Shown: positions 1 through 9,475 of the stretch, one piece after another | Layout: every line of letters starts with the position of its first letter | Position numbering within the stretch: position 1 is the stretch's first letter | Origin: Prevotellaceae bacterium | Lineage (GTDB): Bacteria > Bacteroidota > Bacteroidia > Bacteroidales > Paludibacteraceae | DNA: 64,000 nucleotides | Assembly: GCA_020636675.1 (NCBI GenBank) | Contig: JACJXK010000005.1 | Span: 1-64,000 of the forward strand | Direction of reading: 5' to 3' | Translations under genes and position numbers: made by a program | Notes under the pieces: model-generated | Database searches by the model: none | Seen by the model: only the letters and a program-made list of their open reading frames with translations | Told to the model about the DNA's origin: nothing

Positions 1-839
1 TGACTGCTGGAATATTTCTTTAGTTCCTTGTGGATTCTTACTGTTTCGACAGCCTCTTTTACGTCATGTACCCTAAGGATGTTAGCACCCTTGGAGAGTG
101 AGATGGAATTGAGAATCGTGGTTCCGTTAAGACTTTCGTCTGGAGTGGAATCGAGAAGTTGCCATATCATTCTCTTTCTGGAAAAACCCACAAGTAAAGG
201 CATCTTGAATGTAGAGAGAGCCTCTAGATTGGATAAAAGCTCATAGTTTTGATCCATCGTTTTGGAAAAGCCGAAACCTGGGTCTAAAATGATGTCTTTC
301 ACTCCGAGAATTCTAAGCCTATTTATTCTCTCTGCAAAATAAGAAAAAATTTCTTTAGTGAAGTTCGAATAATCGGTATTGTCGCACATATTTTGAGGTT
401 TCCCTTTCATGTGCATCAGTATATAGGGAACGCCGAGCTCTGCTACCGTTTCAAACATGAGCGGGTCCAGCTCTCCTCCGGAGATGTCGTTGATGATGGA
501 GGCTCCGTGGTTAATCACAGACTCTTTTGCCACCCTGGATCGGAACGTGTCTACGGAGATCGGAACCTCAGGGAATGCGGTCCTTACTATGCTGACGGCG
601 TTAGTTACCCGTCGAAGTTCTTCCTGTTCCGTCACCTCGTTGCATCCGGGTCTGGAAGAATAACCTCCAATGTCAATTATCTTTCCGCCTTGCATTACTA
701 TCTCTTCCGCACGCCTTAATATGCGAGTGTCGTCCTGGCATCGGCTGTCGGCGAAGAAAGAGTCTGGAGTCACATTGAGAATGCCCATGACCAGAGGCTC
801 TTCCAACCCCCAAATGAATCCATTTATGTTAATTTTCAT
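1..839 (-). CDS. folP: Dihydropteroate synthase (3' end cut by window edge)
   Basis: Condenses 6-hydroxymethyl-dihydropterin pyrophosphate with p-aminobenzoate to dihydropteroate in folate synthesis (cytoplasm). The minus-strand frame opens at the ATG at 839 and I saw no stop in the parts I read. The N-terminal part reads MGILNVTPDSF, the family's first signature, and the middle contains ILDPGFGFSKT, the second pterin-binding signature. The last visible residues (VETVRIHKELKKY) resemble the C-terminus of the family, so only a few residues lie outside. About 279 codons are visible, the usual full length. It is divergent from gldJ, and the roughly 190-base gap carries the gldJ promoter. Confidence 0.93.
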   Translation of the reverse strand, partial: MKININGFIWGLEEPLVMGILNVTPDSFFADSRCQDDTRILRRAEEIVMQGGKIIDIGGYSSRPGCNEVTEQEELRRVTNAVSIVRTAFPEVPISVDTFRSRVAKESVINHGASIINDISGGELDPLMFETVAELGVPYILMHMKGKPQNMCDNTDYSNFTKEIFSYFAERINRLRILGVKDIILDPGFGFSKTMDQNYELLSNLEALSTFKMPLLVGFSRKRMIWQLLDSTPDESLNGTTILNSISLSKGANILRVHDVKEAVETVRIHKELKKYSSS

Positions 840-891
840 CTTGAAAAATCGTTTATTAAAAAAAACTAAAAAAATATTCGTGAAAATCTTT

Positions 892-920
892 TTTGCAAAG
901 ATAGAAAATATATATCTTTG
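892..920 (+). promoter_or_regulatory. Bacteroidota-type promoter for gldJ
   Basis: TTTG at 892-895 and TAtcTTTG at 913-920 match the -33 and -7 elements of Bacteroidota housekeeping promoters, with a 17-base spacer. Transcription would begin near 926 and leave a leader of about 105 bases before the gldJ ATG at 1032. Confidence 0.6.
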
Positions 921-1031
921 TCCACTGTCTCAGTAAAATTTAAAAACAATAAGTTTTGCGGGAATACGCAATAAAATGCGCAAATGAGAGTTAATACAAT
1001 AAAATTAAGTAAAATAATTCATATTAGTACT

Positions 1032-2591
1032 ATGAAACACTTAAGGCTTTTTAGAACTGTAATATTCTTAATGATTCTAGGAGCGTCGTTGACGTCTTGT
1101 GGCGGAAAGAAGAAGCTAAAAGACTCCAAAGAGTCAAATGTTACGGGTTGGAAGTACAACGACAAAAAAAATGGAGGATTCCAAGTCGTGTCGGGTTATG
1201 AGCAAGATACTCCGAACGGAATGGTATTCATCCAAGGTGGTACATTTACAATGGGTCGTGTAATAGAAGATATTATCGGCGATTGGAATAACATACCAAG
1301 ACGTGTTACCGTAAGTTCATTCTATATGGACCAATACGAAATTAGTAATGTGAACTGGAGAGAATATCTGTATTGGATGGGTAATGTGTTTCATAACGAT
1401 TATAAGATAGTTGAATCTGCTTATCCTGACACAACAGTATGGCGTGAGGAGTTGGCGTATAATGAACCATATTTGGACTTCTATTTCTCTCACGTGGCAT
1501 ACAATTACTATCCGGTAGTTGGAATTAACTGGGAACAGGCATTCAACTATTGTATTTGGCGTACCGACCGTGTGAACGAGAAGAGAATGGTAGAATCCGG
1601 ATCTATACAATATCCTGACTTCCAGGCTTTGAAGGGAAATACAGATGCTAATGACATTACTCAAAATCAAGTGTTCAATACTCAGAAATATTTGATGAAG
1701 AGCGATTATAAGCCAACTGAAGGAAAGAAACCGTTGAAGGATGTTTACGGAAATGCAAGAAGAACAAATATGTCAGATGGTATCCTTCTTCCTAAGTTCC
1801 GTCTCCCAACTGAAGCCGAATGGGAATATGCAGCTTATGGAACAAAAACAATCGAAGGTGAAGAAAATTACAAGGAGAAGAAGATTTATCCTTGGTATGG
1901 TCACCAGATGAGAAATCCAGAGAAGAAAGAGAGAGGTGAAATGCAAGCTAACTTTGTCCGTGGTCGAGGTGATATGATGGGTATGGGTGGTAAGTTGAAT
2001 GACCACGCTACTATCACAGCTCCAGTCGATGCTTATTATCCTAACGAATTCGGTTTGTATAATATGGCAGGAAACGTAAATGAGTGGGTGTTGGATGTTT
2101 ATCGTACATTGTCTAGCGATGATGTTCAAGAGTACAATCCATTCCGTGGTAACGAGTACACATCTCCAATCTTTACAGAAAGCACAGTTGATGGTCAGAA
2201 TGTAAAGGTTCCTCAGATTGATAGTTTAGGTCGTGTCGTATTCGCAATTCCTGCAGACAAACAGACAGAAATGGACAAATATGTTAGATTGGATGTCCGT
2301 AACTATAAAGATGGTGATGCAGCTAGTAGCTTGAACAGAAACTCATGGAAAGAGGTTGCTGATCCTGATGTACAGACAATGAAGTTGTATAACCCAGATA
2401 CCGACGCTGAAGGTTTGTTGACTTCTAAGATTTCTAATGAAACTAGAGTTTACAAAGGTGGAGGTTGGAAAGACCGTGCATATTGGTTGAATCCTGGACA
2501 AAGACGTTATTTGAACCAAAAGCAATCTCGTAGCGACTTAGGTTTCCGTTGTGCAATGAGCAAGGTTGGTCCTGAAGATGATGATAGATAG
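1032..2591 (+). CDS. gldJ: GldJ-like T9SS/gliding-associated lipoprotein
   Basis: Outer-membrane-associated lipoprotein of the type IX secretion/gliding apparatus with a formylglycine-generating-enzyme (FGE-sulfatase) fold, thought to be structural rather than catalytic. I chose the ATG at 1032 over the upstream in-frame ATG at 984 because it begins a clean lipoprotein signal with a lipobox LTSC (Cys23); the protein is then 519 aa. GGTFTMGR (about residue 70), the DWNNIPRRVTVSSFYMD block and the C-terminal GFRC are FGE-fold hallmarks. The TGWKYNDKKNGGF stretch after the lipobox is typical of GldJ rather than GldK. murF follows, as I recall for gldJ in other Bacteroidota. Confidence 0.85.
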   Translation: MKHLRLFRTVIFLMILGASLTSCGGKKKLKDSKESNVTGWKYNDKKNGGFQVVSGYEQDTPNGMVFIQGGTFTMGRVIEDIIGDWNNIPRRVTVSSFYMDQYEISNVNWREYLYWMGNVFHNDYKIVESAYPDTTVWREELAYNEPYLDFYFSHVAYNYYPVVGINWEQAFNYCIWRTDRVNEKRMVESGSIQYPDFQALKGNTDANDITQNQVFNTQKYLMKSDYKPTEGKKPLKDVYGNARRTNMSDGILLPKFRLPTEAEWEYAAYGTKTIEGEENYKEKKIYPWYGHQMRNPEKKERGEMQANFVRGRGDMMGMGGKLNDHATITAPVDAYYPNEFGLYNMAGNVNEWVLDVYRTLSSDDVQEYNPFRGNEYTSPIFTESTVDGQNVKVPQIDSLGRVVFAIPADKQTEMDKYVRLDVRNYKDGDAASSLNRNSWKEVADPDVQTMKLYNPDTDAEGLLTSKISNETRVYKGGGWKDRAYWLNPGQRRYLNQKQSRSDLGFRCAMSKVGPEDDDR

Positions 2592-2611
2592 TATTTTATA
2601 AATCTAAATAT

Positions 2612-2637
2612 AAAAAGCCCCTTTTGGGGGCTTTTTT
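2612..2637 (+). terminator. Rho-independent terminator after gldJ
   Basis: AAAAGCCCC, a short T/G loop and GGGGGCTTTTTT form a GC stem followed by a T run, 20 bases after the gldJ stop and just upstream of murF. It would separate or attenuate transcription between the two genes. Confidence 0.8.
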
Positions 2638-2652
2638 GGTATATAGTCAATT

Positions 2653-3924
2653 ATGAAAATTAATGAAATTTATGAGTTATACAAGGCTAACCCTTGTGTT
2701 ACGACAGATAGCAGGAATTGCCCTAAGAGCTCACTGTTTTTCGCAATGAAGGGCGCATCCTTTAATGGCAACGAATTTGCTAAAAGTGCCATAGACAGCG
2801 GATGTTCGTATGCATTTGTGGATGAGGAGAAGTATGCGGATGGGAAGAGTGTTTTTTATGTGGAGAGTTGTTTGTCCTCATTGCAGCAGTTGGCTAAACT
2901 TCATAGAGAGACATTGGGTACAAAAATTATTGGCATAACGGGTACAAATGGCAAGACGACGACTAAGGAACTTGTGTCTGCCGTATTGCAGCAGAAGTAC
3001 AATACTCTTTATACCCAAGGAAATTTCAACAATCATCTTGGAGTGCCACTTACATTGCTCCGATTGACAGACAAACATGAGGTGGCTGTGGTTGAGATGG
3101 GAGCCAACCATCCTGGCGAGATCCGTGAGTTGGTCGAGATTGTTAGACCAAATTATGGTATTATCACAAATATAGGGAAGGCACATCTGGAGGGATTCGG
3201 TTCGTTTGAAGGTGTGGTTCGGACAAAGGTGGCATTGTATGAGTTTATAAGGGAGACAAACGGAGAGATCCTGATAAACTACGACAATGAGGTGTTGCGT
3301 TCGATATCTGCTGATATAAAGAGTTTCAGATACGGAAAAGATTCCAAATATGATGTTTCTGCCGATGTCCGTAGCTCCGATCCTTTCTTGTCTTTGAACT
3401 GGAATGGTCGTGTGGTTAGTACGCATTTGATAGGCGACTATAATTTTGAGAATGTATTGGCCGCTATCGCCGTCGGCCGAAGAATGGATGTCGCAGATGA
3501 CCTGATAACTGCTGCAATTGAAAAGTATGAACCTCAGAATAACCGTTCGCAGTTTAAAGATACGGGACGGAATAGACTGATCATAGATGCTTATAATGCC
3601 AATCCGACGAGTATGAAGGCTTCTCTTCTCAATTTCTTGCAGATGGACAGACCAAATAAAATTGTCGTGTTGGGTGACATGAAAGAGTTGGGTGCGGATA
3701 GCGATCAGGAACATGCTGCGATTGCAAATTTATTGGTTGGCGAGGCGTTGAAGGATGTATTCCTGATAGGCTCATGCTTTATGGAGTCGACCAATCTGTT
3801 TCATCGGTTTGAGACGACGGAGTCGTTTTTGGATTGGTTGAAGTTAAATCCAATAACAGACTGCAATGTGCTGATAAAAGGGTCTAATAGCATGCATCTG
3901 ACCAAAGTGGTGGATCTTTTATAA
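2653..3924 (+). CDS. murF: UDP-N-acetylmuramoyl-tripeptide--D-alanyl-D-alanine ligase
   Basis: Adds D-Ala-D-Ala to the UDP-MurNAc tripeptide, the last cytoplasmic step of peptidoglycan precursor assembly. The 423 aa protein has the Mur-ligase P-loop GTNGKTTT at residues 97-104, the substrate-binding N-terminal domain ahead of it, VEMGANHPGEI in the central domain, and the C-terminal DAYNANPTSM and VLGDMKELG motifs specific to MurF. Length is slightly below the usual 430-460 aa. It starts 15 bases after the gldJ terminator and is followed by a membrane protein and an LtaS-like gene, giving a cell-envelope cluster. Confidence 0.96.
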   Translation: MKINEIYELYKANPCVTTDSRNCPKSSLFFAMKGASFNGNEFAKSAIDSGCSYAFVDEEKYADGKSVFYVESCLSSLQQLAKLHRETLGTKIIGITGTNGKTTTKELVSAVLQQKYNTLYTQGNFNNHLGVPLTLLRLTDKHEVAVVEMGANHPGEIRELVEIVRPNYGIITNIGKAHLEGFGSFEGVVRTKVALYEFIRETNGEILINYDNEVLRSISADIKSFRYGKDSKYDVSADVRSSDPFLSLNWNGRVVSTHLIGDYNFENVLAAIAVGRRMDVADDLITAAIEKYEPQNNRSQFKDTGRNRLIIDAYNANPTSMKASLLNFLQMDRPNKIVVLGDMKELGADSDQEHAAIANLLVGEALKDVFLIGSCFMESTNLFHRFETTESFLDWLKLNPITDCNVLIKGSNSMHLTKVVDLL

Positions 3925-3942
3925 CCTATAAATTAGAATTGT

Positions 3943-4377
3943 ATGTCAGAAATATCTTTGTTTCTCATTTTTCTTCTAGTGTGTGTGGCTTATTATTTTC
4001 TGGATAGAAGACGGAAACAGAAAGAGTCTGAATCTTCGCATGAAAATGAAAAGAAACAAATGCGGAATTCCTCCTCCAGAAAAAATGTGGACGGTTGTTG
4101 TGGCGCACATGAGGTGTGTGAGAAGGAGAGCCTGCTTAACACAAAGCTCGAACCGGAATATTATGATGATGAGGAGCTGGATGTTTTCGTAGGTAGGTTG
4201 TCTGACTCGTACGAGGAAGAGGAGATAGCCGTGTTCGCCAACGTCTTTTATTCCTTGAAGGAGTATGATGTGGCGGGCTGGCTTAAAAGTCTACAACTCC
4301 GTAATGTGGAGTTGCCGGACTCTCTGCGCGACGAGGCTTTGCTTGTGATTCAAGAACGTAGATATAAGAATAAATGA
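3943..4377 (+). CDS. Membrane-anchored Cys-motif protein, unknown function
   Basis: A 144 aa protein with one N-terminal membrane segment (residues about 4-20), a basic RRRK stop-transfer, a hydrophilic linker, a CCGAHEVC motif (about residues 51-58) and an acidic C-terminal helical part containing EYYDDEELD. I recall similar proteins across Bacteroidales, sometimes mislabelled phospholipase, but no function is established. The three clustered cysteines and His could bind metal or a cofactor (inference). It overlaps the next gene by four bases (ATGA), implying translational coupling with the LtaS-like enzyme. Confidence 0.75.
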   Translation: MSEISLFLIFLLVCVAYYFLDRRRKQKESESSHENEKKQMRNSSSRKNVDGCCGAHEVCEKESLLNTKLEPEYYDDEELDVFVGRLSDSYEEEEIAVFANVFYSLKEYDVAGWLKSLQLRNVELPDSLRDEALLVIQERRYKNK

Positions 4378-6185
4378 AATCAAGAATTCTTTATATATCA
4401 TTCTATTATCTGTTCTGGCTTCTGTTTTGTGTATTGATGAAGCCATTGTTCCTTTGTTTCCATTATCAGGAATCTTTGGGATATTCTTTGTCGGAGTGTA
4501 TATCTGTTGCCTATCATGGGTTCTCGATGGACTTGTCTACTGCGGGATACCTGTCAGTCTTGGTGGCATTGCTTGTCCTTATGTCCTCCTTTTTTAAGTC
4601 GAATGGATGGCTCTCAAAATCCATACAGATATATACTTATACAATCCTTGCTTTGTCTTTGGTGTTGTGTGTGGCCGATCTGTTCCTTTATAAATATTGG
4701 GGATTTAGAATAGATGCGACGCCGTTGTTTTATCTCAAGACGCCAAAAGACGCTATGGCAAGTGGAACAATGGCCGAATATGTTTTCGCTTTTGTCCTTT
4801 TCTTTGTGTTGTATTTCATGTTTTCCTTCTCGTTCAAGAAGCTACATGCTTCCTTTTTCAAAATAAATAAGGTCTCAAAATGGACGGTTTTGCCAATGCT
4901 CCTAGTCATCGCATTGTTGGTGATCCTTATTCGGGGTGGATTGAGTGTGGCGACAATGAACGTGGGACGGGTTTATTTTAGCCATTCCATTTTTCTGAAC
5001 CATTCGGCAATCAATCCGATTTGGAATTTCATATATTCTTTGTCGAAAAGTGATTCGTTTGATACGCAATACAGATACATGGAAGAAAAGGAAGCGAATT
5101 CCCGCTTCTTGCGTATGACGGAATCGGAACGTGACACAACAAGTCTCCGCGTGCTTAAAACGGACAGGCCGAATGTCATCGTGGTTATATTGGAAAGTTG
5201 TGGGTCTGGTATCTGCGAAGCTTTTGGAGGAGAAAAGAATGTGTCTCCCAATTTGACCAAGATGGCGGAAGAGGGGATAGCGTTCACTCACTTTTATGCG
5301 AATAGTTTCCGTACAGACCGTGGTCTGGTTTCCATCTTGAGCGGTTATCCGGCTCAACCTACAACCTCGTTGATGAAATATCCGAATAAGAGCCAGAATG
5401 TGCCCAAATTTCCGTTGTCGATGAAGAATGCAGGTTATGACATATCGTTCTATTATGGAGGGGATGAAAATTTCACGAATATGCGTTCGTATCTTATTAC
5501 TTCCGGATTTGAGAAAATCATCTCGGATAAGGATTTCGAACAGAAGGACATGTCAGAGAAATGGGGGGCGTATGACCATGCTTTGTTTAGAAAAGTGACG
5601 GAGGAGTTGGATGCACAGACGGAGACTCCTTTCTTGAAGGTGTTGCTGACGCTGAGTAGCCATGAGCCATTTGATGTGCCGATGCGTCGCTTCGAGAATA
5701 GATACCTCAATTCTGTGGCATATACGGATAGCTGTTTGGGCGTGTTTGTCTCTGATCTGAAAAAAAGCAAATGGTGGGACAATACCTTGGTTGTGCTGCT
5801 TCCTGACCATGCTTACCGTTATCCGGATACGTTGAAAAACTCGGATGTGGAGAGACACCGGATTCCGATGGTATGGGTTGGCGGTGCCGTGAACAAGGGC
5901 ATGAAGGTTGATAGGTTGGCATCCCAAATCGATTTGTCGAGAACTTTGTTGTCTCAGTTGAATATGGATGTTTCTGAGTATAAATTCAGTAAAAATATAT
6001 TTGGAGAAAAATCTCCGGAATTTGCATATTATACCTTTAATGAGGGCTTCGGTTTGGTGACTCCTCGCGGAGTGTCGATATATGATTGTGGAGCCAATCT
6101 CCCGATACGGGAGGATGAGGTGGAGCTGACTCAAGACGGGAAGGCTTATCTACAGTCTCTGTTTGATGATTTGAATAAACGATAA
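4374..6185 (+). CDS. LTA synthase-family phosphoglycerol transferase (sulfatase fold)
   Basis: 603 aa integral membrane enzyme of the LtaS/alkaline phosphatase superfamily. About five N-terminal transmembrane segments (residues 1-200) precede an extracytoplasmic sulfatase domain. ILESCGSG carries the first metal-binding Glu, NSFRTDRG supplies the presumed nucleophilic Thr, and LLPDHAYRYPD supplies late Asp/His metal ligands. Gram-negative homologues transfer phosphoglycerol or phosphoethanolamine to envelope glycans; the substrate here is unknown. Coupled to the preceding Cys-motif gene by a 4-base overlap. Confidence 0.88.
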   Translation: MKSRILYISFYYLFWLLFCVLMKPLFLCFHYQESLGYSLSECISVAYHGFSMDLSTAGYLSVLVALLVLMSSFFKSNGWLSKSIQIYTYTILALSLVLCVADLFLYKYWGFRIDATPLFYLKTPKDAMASGTMAEYVFAFVLFFVLYFMFSFSFKKLHASFFKINKVSKWTVLPMLLVIALLVILIRGGLSVATMNVGRVYFSHSIFLNHSAINPIWNFIYSLSKSDSFDTQYRYMEEKEANSRFLRMTESERDTTSLRVLKTDRPNVIVVILESCGSGICEAFGGEKNVSPNLTKMAEEGIAFTHFYANSFRTDRGLVSILSGYPAQPTTSLMKYPNKSQNVPKFPLSMKNAGYDISFYYGGDENFTNMRSYLITSGFEKIISDKDFEQKDMSEKWGAYDHALFRKVTEELDAQTETPFLKVLLTLSSHEPFDVPMRRFENRYLNSVAYTDSCLGVFVSDLKKSKWWDNTLVVLLPDHAYRYPDTLKNSDVERHRIPMVWVGGAVNKGMKVDRLASQIDLSRTLLSQLNMDVSEYKFSKNIFGEKSPEFAYYTFNEGFGLVTPRGVSIYDCGANLPIREDEVELTQDGKAYLQSLFDDLNKR

Positions 6186-6200
6186 AATAGAAGAAAACAT

Positions 6201-6974
6201 ATGGCAACATTTCTTTTTGATTCGATAGTATTTGGCCCTATAAAGAGCCGTAGGTTGGGTGTGTCGTTGGGTGTCAACCTATTGCCGCGCAATGTAAAGT
6301 TATGCTCCTTTGACTGCATCTATTGTGAATGTGGGTTGTCTAAAAAAGGAGAAACGGGGAGGCTGCCGACAAGAGAAGAGGTGAGGGCCTCTTTGATGCT
6401 TCAACTCTCTCAGATGAAGGCGGAGAATAAGAAATTGGATGTGATTACTTTTGCGGGAAATGGAGAGCCTACGTTGCACCATGACTTTGCTGGTATCATT
6501 GATGATACGATAGAACTGAGAAATGAGTATTATCCGAATGTGAAGATAAGCGTCCTGTCTAACTCGACGATGGTGCATAAGCAGAGTGTTTTTGATGCTC
6601 TGAAGAAAGTGGATAATAATATCTTAAAGTTGGATTCTGCGATAGATTCCACGGTGAGGCTGATTGATGATCCTCATCCGGCTGACTATTCTGTCGCTTC
6701 CATCATAGAACAGCTGAAACGGTTTCAAGGAGATTTCATCCTTCAGACAATTTTCTTGCGTGGTTATGTGAATGACCATGCGGTGGATAACACGACGGAA
6801 GAAGAGGTCTCTGCCTGGATAGAGGCGGTGAAGGCAATGAACCCGAAGGAGGTGATGATTTATGCCATAGATAGGGAAACCCCAATCCGGACGTTGGAGA
6901 AAATCAGTCGGGAGGAACTGGAGAAAATAGCTGGCAGACTTCGGAATGAAGGATATAAGGTGGATGTCGCATAG
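6201..6974 (+). CDS. Radical SAM protein (COG0731-like)
   Basis: 257 aa radical SAM enzyme. The cluster motif is Cys35-SFD-Cys39-IY-Cys42, and GNGEPTLHHDF matches the SAM-binding GGE-type region. Overall it resembles the family annotated as wyosine-synthetase-like (COG0731), common in Bacteroidota with no proven substrate. It follows the LtaS-like gene by 15 bases and precedes a glycosyltransferase by 3, so it is probably cotranscribed. The exact reaction cannot be inferred. Confidence 0.85.
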   Translation: MATFLFDSIVFGPIKSRRLGVSLGVNLLPRNVKLCSFDCIYCECGLSKKGETGRLPTREEVRASLMLQLSQMKAENKKLDVITFAGNGEPTLHHDFAGIIDDTIELRNEYYPNVKISVLSNSTMVHKQSVFDALKKVDNNILKLDSAIDSTVRLIDDPHPADYSVASIIEQLKRFQGDFILQTIFLRGYVNDHAVDNTTEEEVSAWIEAVKAMNPKEVMIYAIDRETPIRTLEKISREELEKIAGRLRNEGYKVDVA

Positions 6975-6977
6975 CTC

Positions 6978-8054
6978 ATGGCAAGAAAGGTTTTGGTCGC
7001 TGTCTTGAACTGGGGACTAGGTCATGCTGTCCGTTCCATATCGGTGGTCCATGCCTTTCTTGAGAATGGAGATGAGGTGATGTTGGGAGGAAATGGTATT
7101 TCTGGAGAATATCTTCGAACGGAATTTCCTCAACTTCCATATGTGGAATTTCCTCCTTTTGAAATGTCATATTCGGCCGGAAGGTCTCAGTTGTGGGCGG
7201 TGTTGGTCTCTTTGCCACGCATCTTGTATTCGTCATGGCAGGACCATCGGTTCGTGTGCCGTTTGGTGAGGGACGAAAAGATTGACGTCCTGTTTTCCGA
7301 CAATAGGTTCGGCTTGTTCTGCAAATATTGCCACTCTATTTATATGACGCATCAACTCCGGATAAAGATGCCTAGTCCATTGTCTGCTTTTGAACCGATG
7401 CTGAAGTCTATGCATGGTTTTGTCGTGTCACGGTTTGATGATTGCTGGGTTCCCGATTTTCCGGGAGAAAGAAACCTTTCGGGAGAATTGTCTCATGCGA
7501 AGTCCTCTTCTCCTGTGAAATATGTAGGTCCGCTTTCTCGGTTCGATGGCCGTTCCTTGCCTAAAGAAAGGCATAAATATAAATACCTCTTCCTCTTGTC
7601 TGGAGTGGAGCCTCAACGCTCTATTTTGGAAAGTAAGGTGTTGCAGTTGTTTGCCGAACGGGAGGATGCTCCTCTGTCTGTTTTGGTGAGAGGTGTTGAC
7701 TCCGGTTCCGAGCAGGTGCATGATGCGACTCCTAATTTGGAGATGGAAGGTGTCTTGCAAAAAGGACGGTTGCTCGAACTGATGGAGGATGCCGATGTCG
7801 TAGTTTGCCGATCTGGCTACACCTCTGTGATGGAACTGGCCTCGATCTCGCATAAGGCGGTTCTGATTCCTACTCCAGGTCAAACGGAACAGGAATATTT
7901 GTCCGATTACCTGTCTTCCCGTTATGGCCTGTTTTCCTCCTTGCGACAAGAAGCACTGTCATGGAATAACTTGATTATCTCTGAGTCGGGTTTGACGGAA
8001 GAATCTTTTTGTTTCGACTCTTCCTTGTTGCACCATGCAGTCCTTCGTGTGTGA
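6978..8054 (+). CDS. GT-B fold glycosyltransferase, MurG/UGT-like
   Basis: 358 aa. The N-terminus has the glycine-rich acceptor-side motif WGLGHAVRS typical of MGT/MurG-like GT-B enzymes. The C-terminal half has VVCRSGYTSVMELA followed by PTPGQTEQEYL, the nucleotide-sugar-binding pattern of this superfamily. No transmembrane segment is seen, so it probably acts on the cytoplasmic face of the membrane. Donor and acceptor are unknown. It is last in the envelope cluster and convergent with the pnuC-like gene two bases away. Confidence 0.85.
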   Translation: MARKVLVAVLNWGLGHAVRSISVVHAFLENGDEVMLGGNGISGEYLRTEFPQLPYVEFPPFEMSYSAGRSQLWAVLVSLPRILYSSWQDHRFVCRLVRDEKIDVLFSDNRFGLFCKYCHSIYMTHQLRIKMPSPLSAFEPMLKSMHGFVVSRFDDCWVPDFPGERNLSGELSHAKSSSPVKYVGPLSRFDGRSLPKERHKYKYLFLLSGVEPQRSILESKVLQLFAEREDAPLSVLVRGVDSGSEQVHDATPNLEMEGVLQKGRLLELMEDADVVVCRSGYTSVMELASISHKAVLIPTPGQTEQEYLSDYLSSRYGLFSSLRQEALSWNNLIISESGLTEESFCFDSSLLHHAVLRV

Positions 8055-8056
8055 AG

Positions 8057-8767
8057 TCACTTCTTTTCTGTCCATCCGTTTCCGTCTGCGGAGACGGCCT
8101 TGACCCATCTGATCATTGCTATCAGGTTCACCACAATATATACAAAGTTGAGCGCCACGGTGAAATAAGATTCTTTAAACGTAAAGAGAGATGCCGCGAA
8201 AAAGTTGGAGATGCTCCAAAACAACCAACATTCCGTTTTCTTTTTTATGATAAGTATGTTGGCTGTCACATTGAGAGAGAAGAAAAATCCGTCTGCTATT
8301 TTAAGGAAAAAGGATCCGTCGCTAAAGAATGAGGCAAATACGGCTGTGACGGACAGTGTGGCGATTATGGATAAAAATAGAAATTTCTTAGATAGAAAAG
8401 ATGGGGAGAAAATACAGGATTCCTTGCTTTTTTCTCCTTTCCACCAACTGAAGAGGGAAAACATCTGACAAGGAATGAAGAAGAAAAAGTAGAGATAAGA
8501 GGTGTATGTCAGCCCTATGTTATGAAAATGTAATCCTAGGGCGATGGTGGAAGCTATTCCTAAAAAGAAACTTAGATAGTTGTTGGGATTCTGTAGTAGA
8601 ATGACGTAGGTGATGCCTAAAAAGGTGCTTATAATCTCGTAATAGGAAAAACCGTTGATGAGCTGGAACTCAGTTAGTCCCAATAGAATGAGCGTATATG
8701 AAACCAAACAAAAACAAACGGTTTTTGTTGTTTCTTTAAAAAGAGTCCTGAAAATTTCTTTTTCCAT
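8057..8767 (-). CDS. pnuC: PnuC-like nicotinamide riboside/mononucleotide transporter
   Basis: 236 aa polytopic membrane protein with about seven hydrophobic segments. The conserved PnuC pattern is visible: an early NYLSFFLGI segment, a central FSWW, a CWLFWSISNFFAA segment with Trp, a following tyrosine-rich helix, and a terminal IRWVKA. Members take up nicotinamide riboside and related vitamins by facilitated diffusion; some relatives carry thiamine or riboflavin, so the substrate is not certain. It is alone on the minus strand, with a -7-like element (revcomp TATTTTTG) at 8806-8813. Confidence 0.72.
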   Translation of the reverse strand: MEKEIFRTLFKETTKTVCFCLVSYTLILLGLTEFQLINGFSYYEIISTFLGITYVILLQNPNNYLSFFLGIASTIALGLHFHNIGLTYTSYLYFFFFIPCQMFSLFSWWKGEKSKESCIFSPSFLSKKFLFLSIIATLSVTAVFASFFSDGSFFLKIADGFFFSLNVTANILIIKKKTECWLFWSISNFFAASLFTFKESYFTVALNFVYIVVNLIAMIRWVKAVSADGNGWTEKK

Positions 8768-8955
8768 AATAGAAAAGCGTATGTTGAATGGTACTTATGT
8801 GTAACCAAAAATACATAAATGTATTTGTCTATGTCTGAATTTTCTGAGAAAAAGAATATTTTTGTTAAAATAGGACATGGTTGGACAAAAACCAGCTCGT
8901 AAACTTATCATTTGTCAATAAATGGAGATTTAGAGTGAAAAATATAAACGTTTAG

Positions 8956-8987
8956 TTTGGTTTTTATTGTTTAAACAACTACTTTTG
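8956..8987 (+). promoter_or_regulatory. Promoter of the marR-tolC export operon
   Basis: TTTG at 8956-8959 and TActTTTG at 8980-8987 with a 20-base spacer give a good Bacteroidota promoter, 27 bases before the marR start. It lies in the roughly 250-base gap to the divergent pnuC-like gene. Confidence 0.65.
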
Positions 8988-9013
8988 CGTATCAAAATTA
9001 AAAAAGCAAAGAT

Positions 9014-9475
9014 ATGGAAGACTTTATGTTGGATTATGAATTAGTTTTCGCAGTAATAAGCGGAAAGGTTTCTAGCGCGATAAACAGACGTATGTACAGA
9101 GATTTGCGCAATGCGGGTTTGGATATTACTCCTGAACAGTGGTCTGTCCTGATGTTTTTGTGGCAGCAGGATGGCGTTACTCAACGCGAGATAGCCGATG
9201 CCACCTATAAGGACAAGCCTAGCATTACGAGACTTATTGATAATCTGGAGAGACAGGGGTTGCTTTATAGAAAGCAGGACAATGTAGACAGAAGAACCAA
9301 TAAGATTTTTCTTACTCAGGCAGGTCAGGATCTTCACAAGTCAGCAAGAGTTGTTACGTTAGGAACAATGCAGACAGCGTTGAACGGACTTAACAAGCAA
9401 GAGATAGAACAAGCTCAGTACCTATTAAAGAAAGTTTTCTCTAATATTCAGGAGCCGGAGTCGTCTAAAGAATAA
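9014..9475 (+). CDS. MarR-family transcriptional regulator
   Basis: 153 aa winged-helix regulator. The helix-turn-helix is TQREIADAT...KPSITRLIDNLERQGLL (about residues 56-90) and the wing contains DRRTNKIFLT, the classic MarR pattern. It heads the efflux cluster tolC-hlyD-ABC2-ABC2, so it probably represses the operon and responds to an exported compound (inference). The effector is unknown. Confidence 0.92.
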   Translation: MEDFMLDYELVFAVISGKVSSAINRRMYRDLRNAGLDITPEQWSVLMFLWQQDGVTQREIADATYKDKPSITRLIDNLERQGLLYRKQDNVDRRTNKIFLTQAGQDLHKSARVVTLGTMQTALNGLNKQEIEQAQYLLKKVFSNIQEPESSKE

